From Ganoderma boninense (taxonomy: Eukaryota > Basidiomycota > Agaricomycetes > Polyporales > Polyporaceae), in contig CM035314.1 in assembly GCA_002900995.3 (NCBI GenBank), forward strand, positions 205,754 to 269,753: a stretch of DNA of 64,000 bases, read 5' to 3'. Both the position numbers and the translations under genes were made by a program. This document shows, piece after piece, positions 35,312-48,003 of the stretch (position 1 is the first letter of the stretch; every line of letters starts with the position of its first letter). The notes below the pieces were generated by a model. It made no database searches. It had not been told where the DNA came from and saw nothing but the letters and a program-made list of their open reading frames with translations.

Positions 35312-38300
35312 TCAGGGGTAGAATTCGAACTCCCCTGAAGCTGGGAATCGCTGCTCCGAGGATACTTGCCACCCTCTCGCTCGGTAAGAGGTAGGGGCCC
35401 TTGCTCGAACTGTGGTAAAGACGAGGTACCCCGACCAGCGTGAAACAGGTTGGAACAGGGGGTTGGACCTAGAAAACGCGCCGCCCCCTGGGCGATGACA
35501 TGACCAGAGGGATGTGAAACCTATGAAAGGAATATTTACGAGGTATGTTGGGACGGGACACAATTTCCTTACCTTATTTCCTCCGGACGAGCCGCCTTGT
35601 AATGTCGAGACGGATTGAGCCCGATGGTGGGGTTGTATCACCGCTGGGACCTGACGAAGACTTTGCGCGGAGTCCTGTGGCTGAGAAAGTGACACAGGGT
35701 TGTGTGAAGCCGGAGAGCCGTGTCGACGATGCGTCGGTGGCAACACTGGATTAGTGGGTTCGTGGGAACCTGGTTGTGGGATTTGGCCTGCCGTGCTCCT
35801 AGTGCCACATGTCAGCGAAGCATGCTCGGGATAAGAACGTAGCGATTTGCGACCCAATCTGCGTCCGGTGTCTGCCCCATGGGGAGGGAGTCCACTTACC
35901 ATTGAGGCACGGAAGGAACGCGGCCTATTTGCGCTGTGCGAGTATCAATGCGGACTAACGACTGTGTCCCTCCATCGGGGGCGTTTCTGGAAGGCGGGCG
36001 ATCGGCTGTGCTAACAGTGCGAGAGACGTGATGTGGAGGGTGCACAACTGGTGACGACTCAGCTAGCGGAGAACTAGGATGGATGGGCTCGGGGGATCGC
36101 GGGGACGGGACTCCTGCGCCCTGGCTTGGAGTAGGGGCATGTGAGAGACCCGTAGGGGAACGACGTCGCCGTTCGGAAGTTTTATTTTGGGTAGATGTGT
36201 TCACGTCCCCCGTCATGACGTGGGGCAGCTGAGTCTCGCCACTTGCTATAACATCCAGTTCGATGAGATTGCGCAAGGCACTACATTACAAGACAGTTTA
36301 CTCACATGCTTCGATACCAGTGAAGTTCGGCAGCGTACCCATCCCGTGGCGGGTCTGCGCTTGATTGGATGGAGCCGAGAGTGATGACATGTGAACAACA
36401 CATTCCACCGTCGTCATGTTTTCTGTGAAGGCTGCCCAATTGGAGAAAAACGAGTGGGCGTGAATTTGGTTTTCCGGATTCTTGACTCGCAAATATACTG
36501 CTGTAACCATGCCGTCGTCCCCGGGTATGCCCACCACAAAAGGTTCAATGCCTGCCTTGATGGCTAAAAGGACTCAGACAAACGTAATTGCTGCAATGCG
36601 TCGACGCACCATCAGCTCCCCCAGGACACCGGACGAAGGTGATTATCTCATCCTGCAACACCTTGAGCAGTTTGAGACGGGCCTCCGAACGCATGCCTCG
36701 AATCCCCTTGGGCTTGGCCTTAACCTTCCCGCTGTTACTCCCCTCTTCCTCGTTCCCGATCCATGGAACACCGTGGTCGCCTCCGGGCCAATTTTGGCAT
36801 GTGACACCGCCATTTGCCAAATGAAACGGCCACTTACGTCCGGGCCAATACAGTCCACCGGGGAAGGTGGTTTTCAGAGCTTCGACTGCGATCAATGCGT
36901 CGAGTGAACGAGCTGCTCTAAGACAACTGAAACTTGGTATTTTGGACGTACTGTACGTGGATTTAATCCGATCCTTGATATATCCAAATTCATAGACATC
37001 TTGTTCCCCTTTCGTCGCGAAACCTGGAGGATTAGAGCTCGCACGATTCTATGGCCACACCTACGTGAGCGCCCCAAATTCGTAGGCTGAGTGGGATGAC
37101 TCACAGGGAACTGCGTGATGGCATACAGCGGTGGCGAAGACGGATCCACATGTTGCTGACGCGAACCATGTAATTCCTCCACGCCGACTTCGTCACCAAT
37201 TTCGTGTACGCCTGTGGCAGTGAGCTTCGTGGTCTAGAAATGAAATGAGTATTTAATTTGTGCAATAATGGTCCGCATATGTCGGTCGTGAGTTCATCTT
37301 AAAACATAAGGTTAAAGATAACTCTGACCGTTGCTTCCATTCGACTGGAAAGATCTTCGACCGAGAGAGTCTGACCATTTCCGCTAGGAGTCATTGCCAC
37401 GCGACAAATCCACAGATTAAACACGAAAATACACGATGAGATGGCGCATACCGAATGTATTCCAAAAATCTCAATTCCGGAGGCAGCGTCGTACTGGGAA
37501 AGTGGCGCCTCATAAACTATGATGACGGATAAGTTACTTGTGCAGCCATGGATTCCAGTAGAAGGCTCACCCCGGTCGCTCGCGGCGTCTCAAGACGCGT
37601 AGCCATGATACGAGTGTCAGCTACGGACCCGAGCACAATCGCTGCTTCGAATCCAAACGCCTCGGAGTTACAGACGAGCTAAGAAATGTCAGAAAATATG
37701 TGGCTCAATGAATGATGGGTGCCGACCATGGAGTTGACATTGGTGACGAAGTCGCTCCAGGCGGCTTGGTCATGATTGACAGTCGCATCGCACTCGTTGA
37801 GGGCAGATTTACGATCCTGGTCGAAGAAGTCGTTAAGAATACCTTCCCATTCACTACAACTCCGGAACTCGTTGAAGCATCGCATAGGCAGAGATGGCTC
37901 CGTGAGGTCTACGTCTGGGAAGGCTTAAGGACGGGTCCTGACATTGATTTAAGCTCTAACGTTATGGACTTACCGGCGGAGGATCTGGATATCCGGGCGA
38001 GCTCACGGTCGAGGTTACTATTCCAATAACTCTTGTACTTCTGGACGTCGGCGCGGTACTTGACGACTTTCTTCACGAGAGCGTCAAATTTCTCACCCGT
38101 AGAGGTCTCCAGGTCCTGAAAGCAGAGCAAAATTCCCATGCAGGTGTCGAGGACAGACGCCGGCGAAAGCGTCGAGTCTCGCATGCGTGGAGGGGCTGTA
38201 CCATCGTCGCTTTCTGCACTTTGGGCGCTGAGGTCAGAGGGGTGCGAAGGCTTACATCGAGAACGTGTCATTTTGTAGAATGCTAAGTTGGGTTGGGCGT

Positions 38301-39379
38301 GCTTACTTGAGTAACATGATCGGTCAAAGTAGCCTTCGTTGGCACCTGAGGCGTAGATGATGCGGATCGGCTCCTCGGCTGAGGGAATGGACTGACGCTG
38401 CCAGCCGTGTTTTCGTAATTGGAGACAGGAGGGTGCCCGAGCGCATGCGACAGCGTGGATGAGGGCGATATCTTCGGAGCCCGGTAGGTGGACATAAGGA
38501 CAGTATGGTCACTGTCGGGGCAGGTAGACGAGGTCGCGGGACTCCCTACTGGCAACGAAGCGTAGCTGAAGTATTTGTCGTTGGATACCCTGAACGTCTC
38601 GACTCCTCCAACTGGTACTAGAGCCTTGAGCTCTTCTTCCGGAGCCTCGTCAATAGGCGGAAGGCTCACGCCTGGAATCAACATAATTCGATCACGTTCC
38701 TTTCATAGACACACGCATCACTCACCCGCCATCTGATTATCCGGTGTGAAGTACCTTCCAGCGAGGTTGGTGGTCCCATGATAGGTACTACGAGGATCAG
38801 TCATCGAACTAGTCACGACATAGGACCGAACCAATACTTACAGCGGGACCATATCCGTTGGGAGTGTATGCTGTTCGTCGAGGGAGGGTGGATGGATGGG
38901 AGCGGAAGGGTGTGACTGGGTATCTTGGGATGGCGTTGGGAAGCCGGCGGTAGATGTTGTCGCGACGTCGTGCGGAGCGGTGGTCTGAAAGGTTGTTGCC
39001 CATGTTCACGCTTAGTCAATATAAGGTCAAGATCAGACAATCAATCTTCTCTTACCGGTACTGAATCGTCATCCACGTTCGAGGAGTAGCTTGTTTCGTC
39101 AGGTTGCAATGTCCGGCCAGGAACGTCCTTCCACGCCTCTCTCGCTGCTCGAGCCTTCTTCCAAAAGCTGCTCGGAGATTGGGCGGCCCTTTCGGTGATG
39201 CTTATCCTTCGTGACATGACGCGAACCGGTGTAGACGTTGGCGGTACCTTCGTCTTGGTTGGAGTGATGACCTTCCGCCTCTCCCTACCGCGACTTTTTG
39301 TCGTCTGAGGCTTGTGTTTTGGGCTCGTCGCTGTCATTGAGGACTCCTGTGCGCACATAAATATCAAAATCATTCGCAT
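35312..39379 (-). CDS. Large unknown protein, many exons
   Basis: A chain of minus-strand exons joined by short introns with good borders, for example 38308-38226, 37974-37925 and 37728-37681. The protein starts near 39337 (MTATSPKHKPQTTK) with a basic, Ser/Thr-rich region, then a Pro/Ser-rich linker, a helical segment (CFQDLETSTGEKFDALVKKVVKY and after), a block ending near GFEAAIVLGSVADTRIMATR, and a block at 36895-36600 with NWPGGDHGVPWIGNEEE followed by KGIRGMRSEARLKLL. A disordered Pro/Ser/Arg tail runs to about 35312. The layout reminds me of an expanded family of unknown function in mushroom genomes (memory only). It is transcribed away from the Ulp1 gene at 40.6 kb. Exon limits and the exact stop are uncertain. 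Confidence 0.5.
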
Positions 39380-40560
39380 TATGCCTCGTAGGATTCAGGA
39401 CGTACCAATAAGATGTTCGGAGGGGGCGCAAACGAACGAGGGCGTCACGACAGAGTCAAAAAGACGCGCGATAACAGCGCTAGTCAAATCTCCAGCTCAC
39501 ATGAAAGCCGCCCTGCGCAGACGCTGATGGGGCTGGGACACAGCCACCCCCGCTGTTTCGGGGCCCGCGCTGAGAGCGTTGCCTCAGCGCTCTCAGCACC
39601 ACGCGGAACGATTGGGCTAGACGAAGCAACGGACCCTGTAGGACCAGAAGAACATCAGACTGCACTAATTTTCAGAATCGCAGACACTGCGGAATATTTT
39701 AATGCCTTCGGGGAGCGGGCCCGGGGGATTCGGAGTTCTGGATGATGGTGGTTCACATCTGGGAACGCCAGCACAGCCTCACCCTACATCCCGTGGTGAT
39801 TGTCCCTACGAATCTTAGATTCATCGGGGAGTTGGACGGAGTTCAGTCTAGTTCAGTGAATTATTGCCGGACGGTCCGCCAGCCGAGCAAGCAGGTGTTA
39901 TGCGGAGCTGGATTCAGTGGTAGTGGGCGTGTATTTACAATCAGACATCGGGATGACGGCGAAGATGGTGGTGCAGCCCATGTTTCATTTTCTTACCCAC
40001 ATTTTTGTTTTCAACCCTACCCATGCGAAGTTTGGCCAGACGGAAAGGCCGCAAGTTGGAACCCATCAACCTCATGTCCCACTAACTGGGCGGCGGACTC
40101 AGGTCGGCGTCCCGATTCTATGGGGATCTCCATGTTAGGAGTTATGCGATCCCCGGGCGACGGGTCGCAGCGGCCGTCTAGAACTGGCCTTGTTCCGACT
40201 TTCGAATTACAAGGAAAATATCATGTGAAATGCTATCGTGATTGAGTCCGATGGGAATCAAGTTGTGGTTCGATCAGGCCACAGGACAATCAATTACTTA
40301 TCGGTGTGCGGCTCCGTACGTCTATTGGGACCGAATTGCAAACAACCTTCCCAATGTCATTCAATAGAGAAGTTTGAACCCGGGGTTTGCAAACACCGAC
40401 TGTGGCGTCAGTATTTAGGTTCATGTCTAGCGCGCGTTATTCGCAGCGCTTGGCTGAAAGCTCGCTTCCGGGCCTTCTTCGAGTTCATCACCTTCGCCAG
40501 CATACTGTGAGCATCCCCACCCGCCCAATTGTTCACCACCTCATCTTAACGTACTATCCA
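39380..40560. other. Region between divergent genes
   Basis: Lies between the minus-strand unknown gene and the plus-strand Ulp1 gene and probably contains both promoters. Short ORFs here show no domain. A short inverted repeat of GCTGAGAGCG and CGCTCTCAGC occurs at about 39568-39597. Confidence 0.4.
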
Positions 40561-42320
40561 CTAGCACCTCATCCTCCGCAGCAGCGACGACGGACTTCGC
40601 AACCAGAGGTAACACTGGAGATCGAAACATCGTTGGATAGCCATGTCTCTGACCAGTATACAGGGATGGATCACAAACCTTTTCACACCGACCCTCTGAT
40701 TCCTCGAACTCCCTTCAGCCATGGCTGTTCGAAGCCAGCCTGTAACAACGTTCTCTCCCAGGTACTCTGCATCGGCATGAATTGTACGTTCTCGACCATC
40801 ATCCTGCCGCTTCCCGGAGTTGGATATCGAGGACTGACCAACTACCGTCGTCGCAGTCCACCTCAAGGCGCTTTTTAGGTCCTGCGATTGCGCAACCCTT
40901 GAAGAAGAGCTGAAAAAACGTAATCTGACTTTGGTTTCCCCGCCCACCGCGACGTCTCTAGTCGCTCTCTCGGACGACGTTCTTTCATTGTATATAGCGA
41001 TCCTAGCTCTCTCCTCAGGGCACGTCGCACCGTTAGCTCAAGTCATCGAGGCCGTCTGCGCTGGAAATGGTGTCAGCTTTGTAAGTAGATTGTGTTCACC
41101 TCCTCATTCCACTCGCCTGACAGTTCTGGAGGACTCGTCGACTCTTTCGGGAGGATTTGAAAGGGCTATTTCGGAATTTCAAGACCAGTATCTCACAAAC
41201 ATCTTCCCTAACGGCCCACCCGAGACCTCTCCATCCACCTCTCCATGTACGTACCTCTTTGCACTCCCTCGACTCCACTCTTTTGACCAACACTGTATTC
41301 GATAGCGGAAGACAGCCCAGAACCCTCGTGTCAGCCAGCAACGCAGGAGCCCCCTTCGTCCAGCCCCGGAAAACCCGTTACGTGTACGCTTCAACAGCAT
41401 CATATAGTCCCCGTAAGTCTAAATGTAGCTTCACCGGACAGGTCAACATTCTGACGTTGTCAACAGGACGACTACCAAGCCGATCAAAGCCTGGCTGACC
41501 TCATGTCCTCATTGTCGTTATGCTTTCACAAGTCAGTTTATAACCAACCGGACTCCCCGCGATATCTAGGCGACAGCGCGAAGACCTCTCTATTCAAGAA
41601 GGACGACTTCCTGACCCTACGGCAGCCAGACAGTTGGTTTGGTTCCAGCACAATCCATGCGTGCTGCATTCTCCTTCCAGATCTTTTCGACACGAATGAG
41701 CACGCTGTCTTCTCTCCCTGGGTGTGGGATCGATACGCCTCCCTCAACTCTCCAGATGATCATGATATCTTATGGCGGATGACGTGTGGGGTCGAGTACT
41801 GGACCAAGTCCGTGTGGTTGTTTCCTATTTGTTTCCAGAGTCATTGGTACCTCGGCATCGTCTATATCCACACTGGCAGGATGATCCTCTTCGACAGCCT
41901 GGCTCAAGAAAATTGTCAGGGTCCCCTGTCCATGGTGAGTCGCCTCGAATGTTACCCCGGTCTTCGCAAATTCACCCATCATCACAGGACCTACTCCAGC
42001 TTGTCAGTTATCTAGCGCAGCTCGCGAAGTACCTCGGGAAACACGATTTCGACTTGCCGATACTTGAGTGGCATGCATACCCAGCCGTGGTCTGTACCCT
42101 GCGTTTTGTCGTAAATATGTCATCCAATATCAGGCACTTACTTATGTTATATCAGGTATCTCCCTTGCAAACAAATACCTACGACTGTGGACCATGGATT
42201 CTGGCATGTATAACTGCGGTTTTGAGGGGTTTCACTTCCGTCGGTATCACGGAAGCACAGATGCCGGCCTTCCGACGGTGGATGCTTGGGCTGGTGCTTA
42301 ATCTACCGGCCAAGGACTAG
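40561..42320 (+). CDS. Ulp1-type (C48) cysteine protease, spliced
   Basis: The catalytic domain is clear in the last exons: WFGSSTIHACCILL, then the His in SHWYLG (nt 41842), the Asp in LFDSLA (41893) and the Cys in YDCGPWILA (42186), in the order used by SUMO-specific proteases of the Ulp1 family. The last exon ends LNLPAKD at TAG 42318-42320. Upstream exons are joined by introns starting GTAAGT (about 41080-41122), GTACGT (about 41248-41305) and GTAAGT (about 41412-41467), and one at 41936-41988 separates the two halves of the domain. A short helical region (LEEELKKRNLTL, about 40895) precedes them. The amino end is uncertain; 40561 is an approximate limit. The enzyme would cleave SUMO-like modifiers. 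Ulp1 genes are also carried by fungal transposons. Confidence 0.75.
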
Positions 42321-44874
42321 TGTAGCACCGTTACCATGTATTATTCCAATGAATACGGTTGTGACGAGTCAGATGTCTCAGCAGTTATCAGCCAGACAGC
42401 AGTGAACAGGGATCCAAAGTGGTTGCAGTCACTGCTCACGTGGGGATCCCCGGCTATAGCGCCTGAGTCCTGGCGTCAGTTAGCGCCTTGAAACTCGTCT
42501 CCCGCGCACACAATCTTGAGGTTCTGCGACGCTCTGCCTACATTAACTCTCCTCTTACCGAGTATTTCTCAGACCGACGTCGCCAGATTCACCGGAAGCG
42601 AGCACAACATCAACGCTTTCTACTTCAACGACACTGCACAGCTGGCTGATGGACACGTCGACATCGACACTTCGACATCTTCTGAACAAGCCCGCCCCCC
42701 TTGACTGCCGTTTCGCTCGTGAGTCATCCATTTCATTTGTCCCTCCCAAGCACAGTCCGGGCTCTGAGCGCCCTTGTTGAAACGGCGGTTGCAGTCTTGT
42801 GCCGCGGGACCGGAGACCACCCCAGTTTCAACGTTTGCCGTCGCGACGACGGACTTGACCCCCTCAGCCACCACCCGCACCGACCTCGCATCAGGAATGG
42901 GACGCATACCTCGGGGGCAGCACCCATCTAATCGCACTTCGCGCCCAACCTGGTCCTCTCCCGGTTCCAAGTTTCCATCGATCCGTCCCTTCGAACGCCA
43001 CTGTTCTATCACCCTCTTGAACTTTGCTGACGACAAGTGGCCCACATTTCCAACCGCCAACACTTCACCGAGGATGCCACATTCATCGACGTTCTCATCG
43101 ATGAGCCCTCGACTGTGGTCAAGGGCCATGTCCTCTGTCCGTTCCACTCCAGGTGAGTGCTCTGCCTGTGTCTGATCCCATTACCCGTCTGACAATACTT
43201 GTGTTCGGCCTACAAGTACCCCGACAACAGGCGGACGTTTAACAAAAAGTTCAAGCCCTTGTGTCGCGTCCTCGTCTCCCCGCTCAACGCGGCCGATGTC
43301 TGCACCGCTATCCCCTTCTGCCGCACGCAGTGTCTCTGTGTACGCCGGCGGGTACGGCATCGCGTGCTGGGCTGTCACGGGCGACGTCGCTGTCTACATG
43401 AGCATTATCTGGGACATCGATACCGGGACCTCCGTCGAGCGTGCTGAGGGCGTGGGCGAGGAACGCCGGTCAAGGAGATGCCGTCCATCGGCAGTACAGA
43501 CATCCCATGCAGCCCCTTCCCCTCAGCCAGACTGCGGCGGCACTGCCCTCATCGGCGGGCGAGGTCACGACTGTGAAGAGGTGCCGTGACTCGGAGGACG
43601 TCCTGGACCTGCGTGCAGGCGGGCAGGGGTCTCCACGACGCCGCGTCGCACGCCGTGGAGTCCTTCCTGCATGGGCCTCCTCTCCCTCCTATCACCGAAG
43701 ACATTCCCCGGGAGCACCTCACCAACCGCACCCGCTTCCACGCTCCCTAGCCCAAATCGCCGCTGCGGATGGACGGCCCGAACGGAGGACACTCATCAGG
43801 GGCGGACCAGGACGTAGACATGCCACACGAGCCCGCTCCCTCTGCGCCGCGCCAGGAAGCTAGAGACCTAGGGTCGCCTAAGGGGAGCAACTTGACCTCG
43901 CTGCTGTCGTCTGCCTCCCATGTGTCCGACACATCCAGCGCAAGTACAGGAGAAGCCCATGGCGCGTTCGGATACATGTCTTCCAACCCCTTGCCGCTGG
44001 CGTTCACTCGATCGCTAGGCTTAGTCGGCACGTCGACGGGGTTGGCCGTGGTAAGCCCGCTCGCCATGGGTCGTTTCAAGAGGCCACCATCGACGAGCCC
44101 GAGCGGCGAGGTCAAGGCATGGAACCCGATGATGGAGCTCAGCACTGGTGCGCCCGGGCCCGGCCCATCACAATCCCCCTGCCTGCTACTTTAACAATGG
44201 CTACCGCCGCCCCGTCTCTCTTGGGTATGCCGTCCGGGTTCCTGCAGATGTTCCCCGTGATGACCGGGTCGTCTGGCGCGTACAGGCCAGCTTCGGACCG
44301 CAGCAACAAAGTGGTGGGAGAATGCATCTGGGGACAATGTCCTCCGCGGGGCCGGTGCTTCCGCACGCGTACGTGACGTTCGGCGCTGGGGTGCACATGA
44401 TTGAGGGCAATATGTATACCGTGGGCCACGCATTCGTGGGCGTGAGCCCAGTCAGTGGTGAGTGCGGGGAGGGCCCGTGCCGTACCACATTTCGGTGTGA
44501 GTAATTCCCACTGGCGTCCTGATCGTATCGTTAACATGCGACGTGTTTTCTTGGTGTTTGTTTCTTGGCGCACCCGGTCGGGCCGTCTATCTTGTGTTAG
44601 CGGGCTGTATGATCTGAGCATCGATAGCCTCGTCGAGGTCGAGATGGTTCTCGCGGACAGGCATTTTGGATCGTCAGTGCGTAAAGTGATACAGGTAAGC
44701 CTCACACAGCTGCGAACTTCATCGGGATCTCACCCCTAGATTAGATCTGTGGTGGACAGTCCGCGCTGCTGGTCCGACATTGGGAATCACGACGCATTCT
44801 CATGATCTTGGCCTGGAACCTTATATAGAACATGCTACTATTTCGCCCACCCCTCTGCCAAGCGTTAACTCACA
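42321..44874. other. Protein-like fragments, no gene named
   Basis: Several plus-strand segments read like exons: FTEDATFIDVLIDEPSTVV at about 43055-43110 ending at a GTGAGT donor (43153), YPDNRRTFNKKFKPLCRVL after it, SVSVYAGGYGIACWAVTGDV near 43330-43390, and a Ser/Pro-rich ORF at 43769-44194. They may belong to one spliced gene downstream of the Ulp1 gene. I cannot assign a function or a reliable structure. Confidence 0.35.
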
Positions 44875-45595
44875 ATGTTTAACTCATACACGCCCCGTTG
44901 GACTGCGACTGCAGCCGCATCCACTGCGTCGTTGTTGATCAAGCGCTTTCGCGACTGTATTAACGACGCCATGCGCGAGCTCTCGCGAGCATGCTCCTCA
45001 CGGGACCTCGTGGAAAAGGACTTGCTCGTGATCATCCAGATCTGCTGCGTCGGCCCGAAGGCAAGGGGTGTCGAGTTCCTCTAGGGGTTCTCGAGCTGGG
45101 ACGGCGAGTGCTGCCTGCTCGACGAGGTCAACAAGAAGAGCTTCCTCAACCAGGAGGACGGCGTCCCACAGGCCAATCCATGCTAACAACTTGTTGTAGA
45201 TGCCTGCCGATCTGTGTTGGTGGGGACAGCGGGTCGGCAGCGGTTCCCGCGTTTCGTGCTCATCACGCCGCTGACGGACGAGATTATCGATTCGCGCATG
45301 CGCGAACAGGGTGAAGTACGTGCCGTTAGTTTTATTCTCAACCAACCTATTGATGGGTTTTCCGTCGCAGCCAAAGCTTGGATTTTCGAGTAGGCAGGTG
45401 GAGCCAACCGAGACGTTGAAGATAACTGTCTGTGTAAGGAACAAACGCGAGGCGGCGTGGACGGTCGCCGTACTCCACCAGTGGGACGTGTGCATCGATG
45501 ATTCCTGTTGCATCATTGCCTCTTTCGCAACGGGTTATCTAAAATCTTCTACTCTTCAGGCATAAATATTGACGTGGTCGTGCAACAGTGGATGA
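44875..45595 (+). CDS. Unassigned gene fragment
   Basis: Begins MFNSYTPRWTATAAAST at 44875. The frame stays protein-like past a TAG at 45082 (SSWDGECCLLDEVNKKSFLN), and a further piece, LITPLTDEIIDSRMREQGE, reads at about 45258-45314. Either a spliced or a broken gene. No domain is recognised. It lies just left of the Gag-like ORF and could be its upstream part. Confidence 0.3.
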
Positions 45596-45678
45596 AAATG
45601 ACCGACTCTCATAGCTACCGGCGGGCCGTTCTCGGTGGTGAGTGATGCTCTTCACGTATAGTTTGGCTTGCAATCTGC

Positions 45679-47638
45679 TTGATATTGACAGCTCCCAGGC
45701 CGAATGAAGGCCCAAGCCGCACGGTGGCCTACTACGGCAAGTACTGGAGCCGTCTTAGGTTCGGATCAAGCCGCCTTCTCCGAACGAATTTTCATGCTCC
45801 GCACGAGCCTGACCGCGACCAAATTGCTGACGAACTGACCGGTCTAGTCGAGGCGACCCAAGGACGCATGGGCGACATGCGCGACGAGATCGACGATGCC
45901 CTCGAACGCCAGCTCGAGCTCACTGCTCGATTCCACTGCATCCGTCGTCCGCGAGCAGGAGCAAGTCACCTCCACGCTTAATGGACTACACCGGCGACTC
46001 AACGCCGTCCGAGGACAGCCTGGACGCAAGAAAACCTCTGACGATGGCGGTGTATCTTACGCCGACCCCGAGGACACGCTCGAGCGCAGTCGCAATCACC
46101 TCTTCCGCCCTCGGGATGGGGATGAGGGTACGGACGACTACCATCTCCGGGAGAATGCCCAGCGCCGCCTGCTTGCTCGAGAGCACTATGAGGATGGAAC
46201 CCATCAGCGGGACCGCAACGCCGTGTTATGGTGGCGGGCCCGGGAGGCTATCGAACTCCGAGGAGAGCCGCTTACTGATCGTGCGTTCCGCCAGGAATAC
46301 GAGTTCCAACGTATGATGGACCAGCGGGCCCCAAATGGAGGTGGCTCCAGCCACTCCAGCACCTCATCAAGTACGACGAGTGAGCGTCACCCGCCCCCAC
46401 AACCGCCCAACGGTTCGCAGCCAGTGAGCTCGAGTCACGGGCAAGGTGGATGGCAGAACGGTGGCAGCGCACCAGGAGGACCGCCTGGTGGTGGTGGCTC
46501 ATCGCGGGGAGGACGTTTGTCCTCGAAGGACTCTAGCCAACGCAGTGGCCAGGCCGCGCGACAGCGGCCCCGGGCTGCACCTGCGCTGGATAGACAGCGC
46601 CGTAGCCCTACGTATCTAGACGATCGGAATGTTCCTCGCCCCCATAATCAAGTGATGTCTGCTAGCCCTCATGCCGGCCATGTCCAGCAGCAGCTAGAAC
46701 TGATACGGGCGGAGATTCGTACGCGCCTGCGGGCTGAGATCCCCGATGCCCCGGGGCTTAAGAGTCTGAAGGGCATACCTTCGCCAGCCAAATATGATGG
46801 CCGCGATGATGCCGAGGAGTTCATGACTTGGTTGAAAGGGCTGCTCCGCTGGCTCGTACTCAACCGGCTTGGGGGTGACGGTCTGGATGACCTCCGTGTC
46901 GATTTGCTCGGACAATACGATGACAAGGCCGCACAAGACTGGTATGACGATATCGTCGATCATGTATATGGCACGGGTCGCGGCTGGACATTCGAGGAGA
47001 CGATATGTGAATTGTACATAAGATTCATTCACAAGTCCACCGCGAGAAGTGCAGCCGAGAAGTTCTATGGCGCGCGCTACAGGAAGGAAACTGGGGTGAA
47101 TGGGCTGTGGGACCATATGGTCAAATATGCCCGGAAGATGCCCATATACCCGGATGATTATTCCTTCAACCGCAAGTTTGTAGATGCGCTCCCAGAAGAA
47201 ATCACCGTCCCACTGTTCCAAACCAAGCCAGCGTCGGTAGAAAAGTCTGCCCCCAAGGACCTCCACCAGATGGCGCTGGAGCAGGAAGTCAGCAATCAGG
47301 TTGTTGATGACATCAAGGCCTCTCACCGTAAGCAGCTAGCTGTACGAGAGAGCGAGTGGAGCCACCCCCGGACCGGTGGCGAAAAAGGCCACAGTGGCCC
47401 GCCTCTCAGTAACAGTCGGGGTCAGGTGAACCGGCCGTCGCCTCGAAGCGATCAGTTTGCACCAGTGATGTGCCGGTCGGCCGGTTATCGAAAGGTCGGG
47501 CGACTGAGTCGGATTGCGAGCGCCCGACCCGACTTTGCCGTATTTGGTAGGGCCGGGGTAGGCAGAGGAATGTCAGTTAGCGCTCGAAGACGGCCTGCTT
47601 CGCAACCAGTGAACAGGATGTATTTCCCCAATGGATAG
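45679..47638 (+). CDS. Ty3/Gypsy-type Gag ORF without pol
   Basis: A 580-codon ORF (45896-47638) contains a retrotransposon Gag core: KYDGRDDAEEFMTWLKGLLR, then FEETICELYIRFIHKSTARSA. It is preceded by Gly/Ser/Arg/Pro-rich disordered sequence. The coiled-coil start (DELTGLVEATQGRMGDMRDE) lies in another frame from about 45700, so one frameshift or an intron falls near 45925; 45679 is given as the left limit. No CCHC knuckle, protease or RT follows; after the Gag core come about 110 codons of Arg/Ser-rich sequence and a stop. It could be a truncated element or a Gag taken over by the host. It is only distantly like the Gag of element 2, sharing the RFIH-x-TA motif. Confidence 0.6.
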
Positions 47639-48003
47639 TATGAGATTGCTGTAAATTGTTTTTCAATGTACCCTGTGGACGATTGACCCCGAAATCAGTG
47701 TTTTAATGTTAGGTGAGGCTGATGAAGACCGTGTCACGACCATGAAGGCATTGTCATGCTATTGTTTTATCAGGCTACTTATTTCCCCCTCAACTTGGTG
47801 TTTCATGCCAAGCCAGCGGTAATAATAACCTCCAGAGGGCCCGATTAGCATGATGTGGGACTCAGCAGAGGATAAGGACTGAGTTCAAGCTGTGGTGATC
47901 TGAAATACCTTGAACAAGCGAATCAAACCGGGCCTCAGGTAACATACAACAATCCTCGTGTATTATTCAAAGCATTATAACTTACTCTCAATATATTAGA
48001 ATG
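47639..48003. other. Spacer before element 2
   Basis: No coding region seen. It runs from the Gag stop to the TGTTACG that opens the LTR of element 2. Confidence 0.6.

Noticed and set aside
40561..42320. KDZ-type transposon
   Set aside because: Ulp1 genes accompany KDZ elements, but no KDZ transposase or CxC cysteine cluster was seen nearby.
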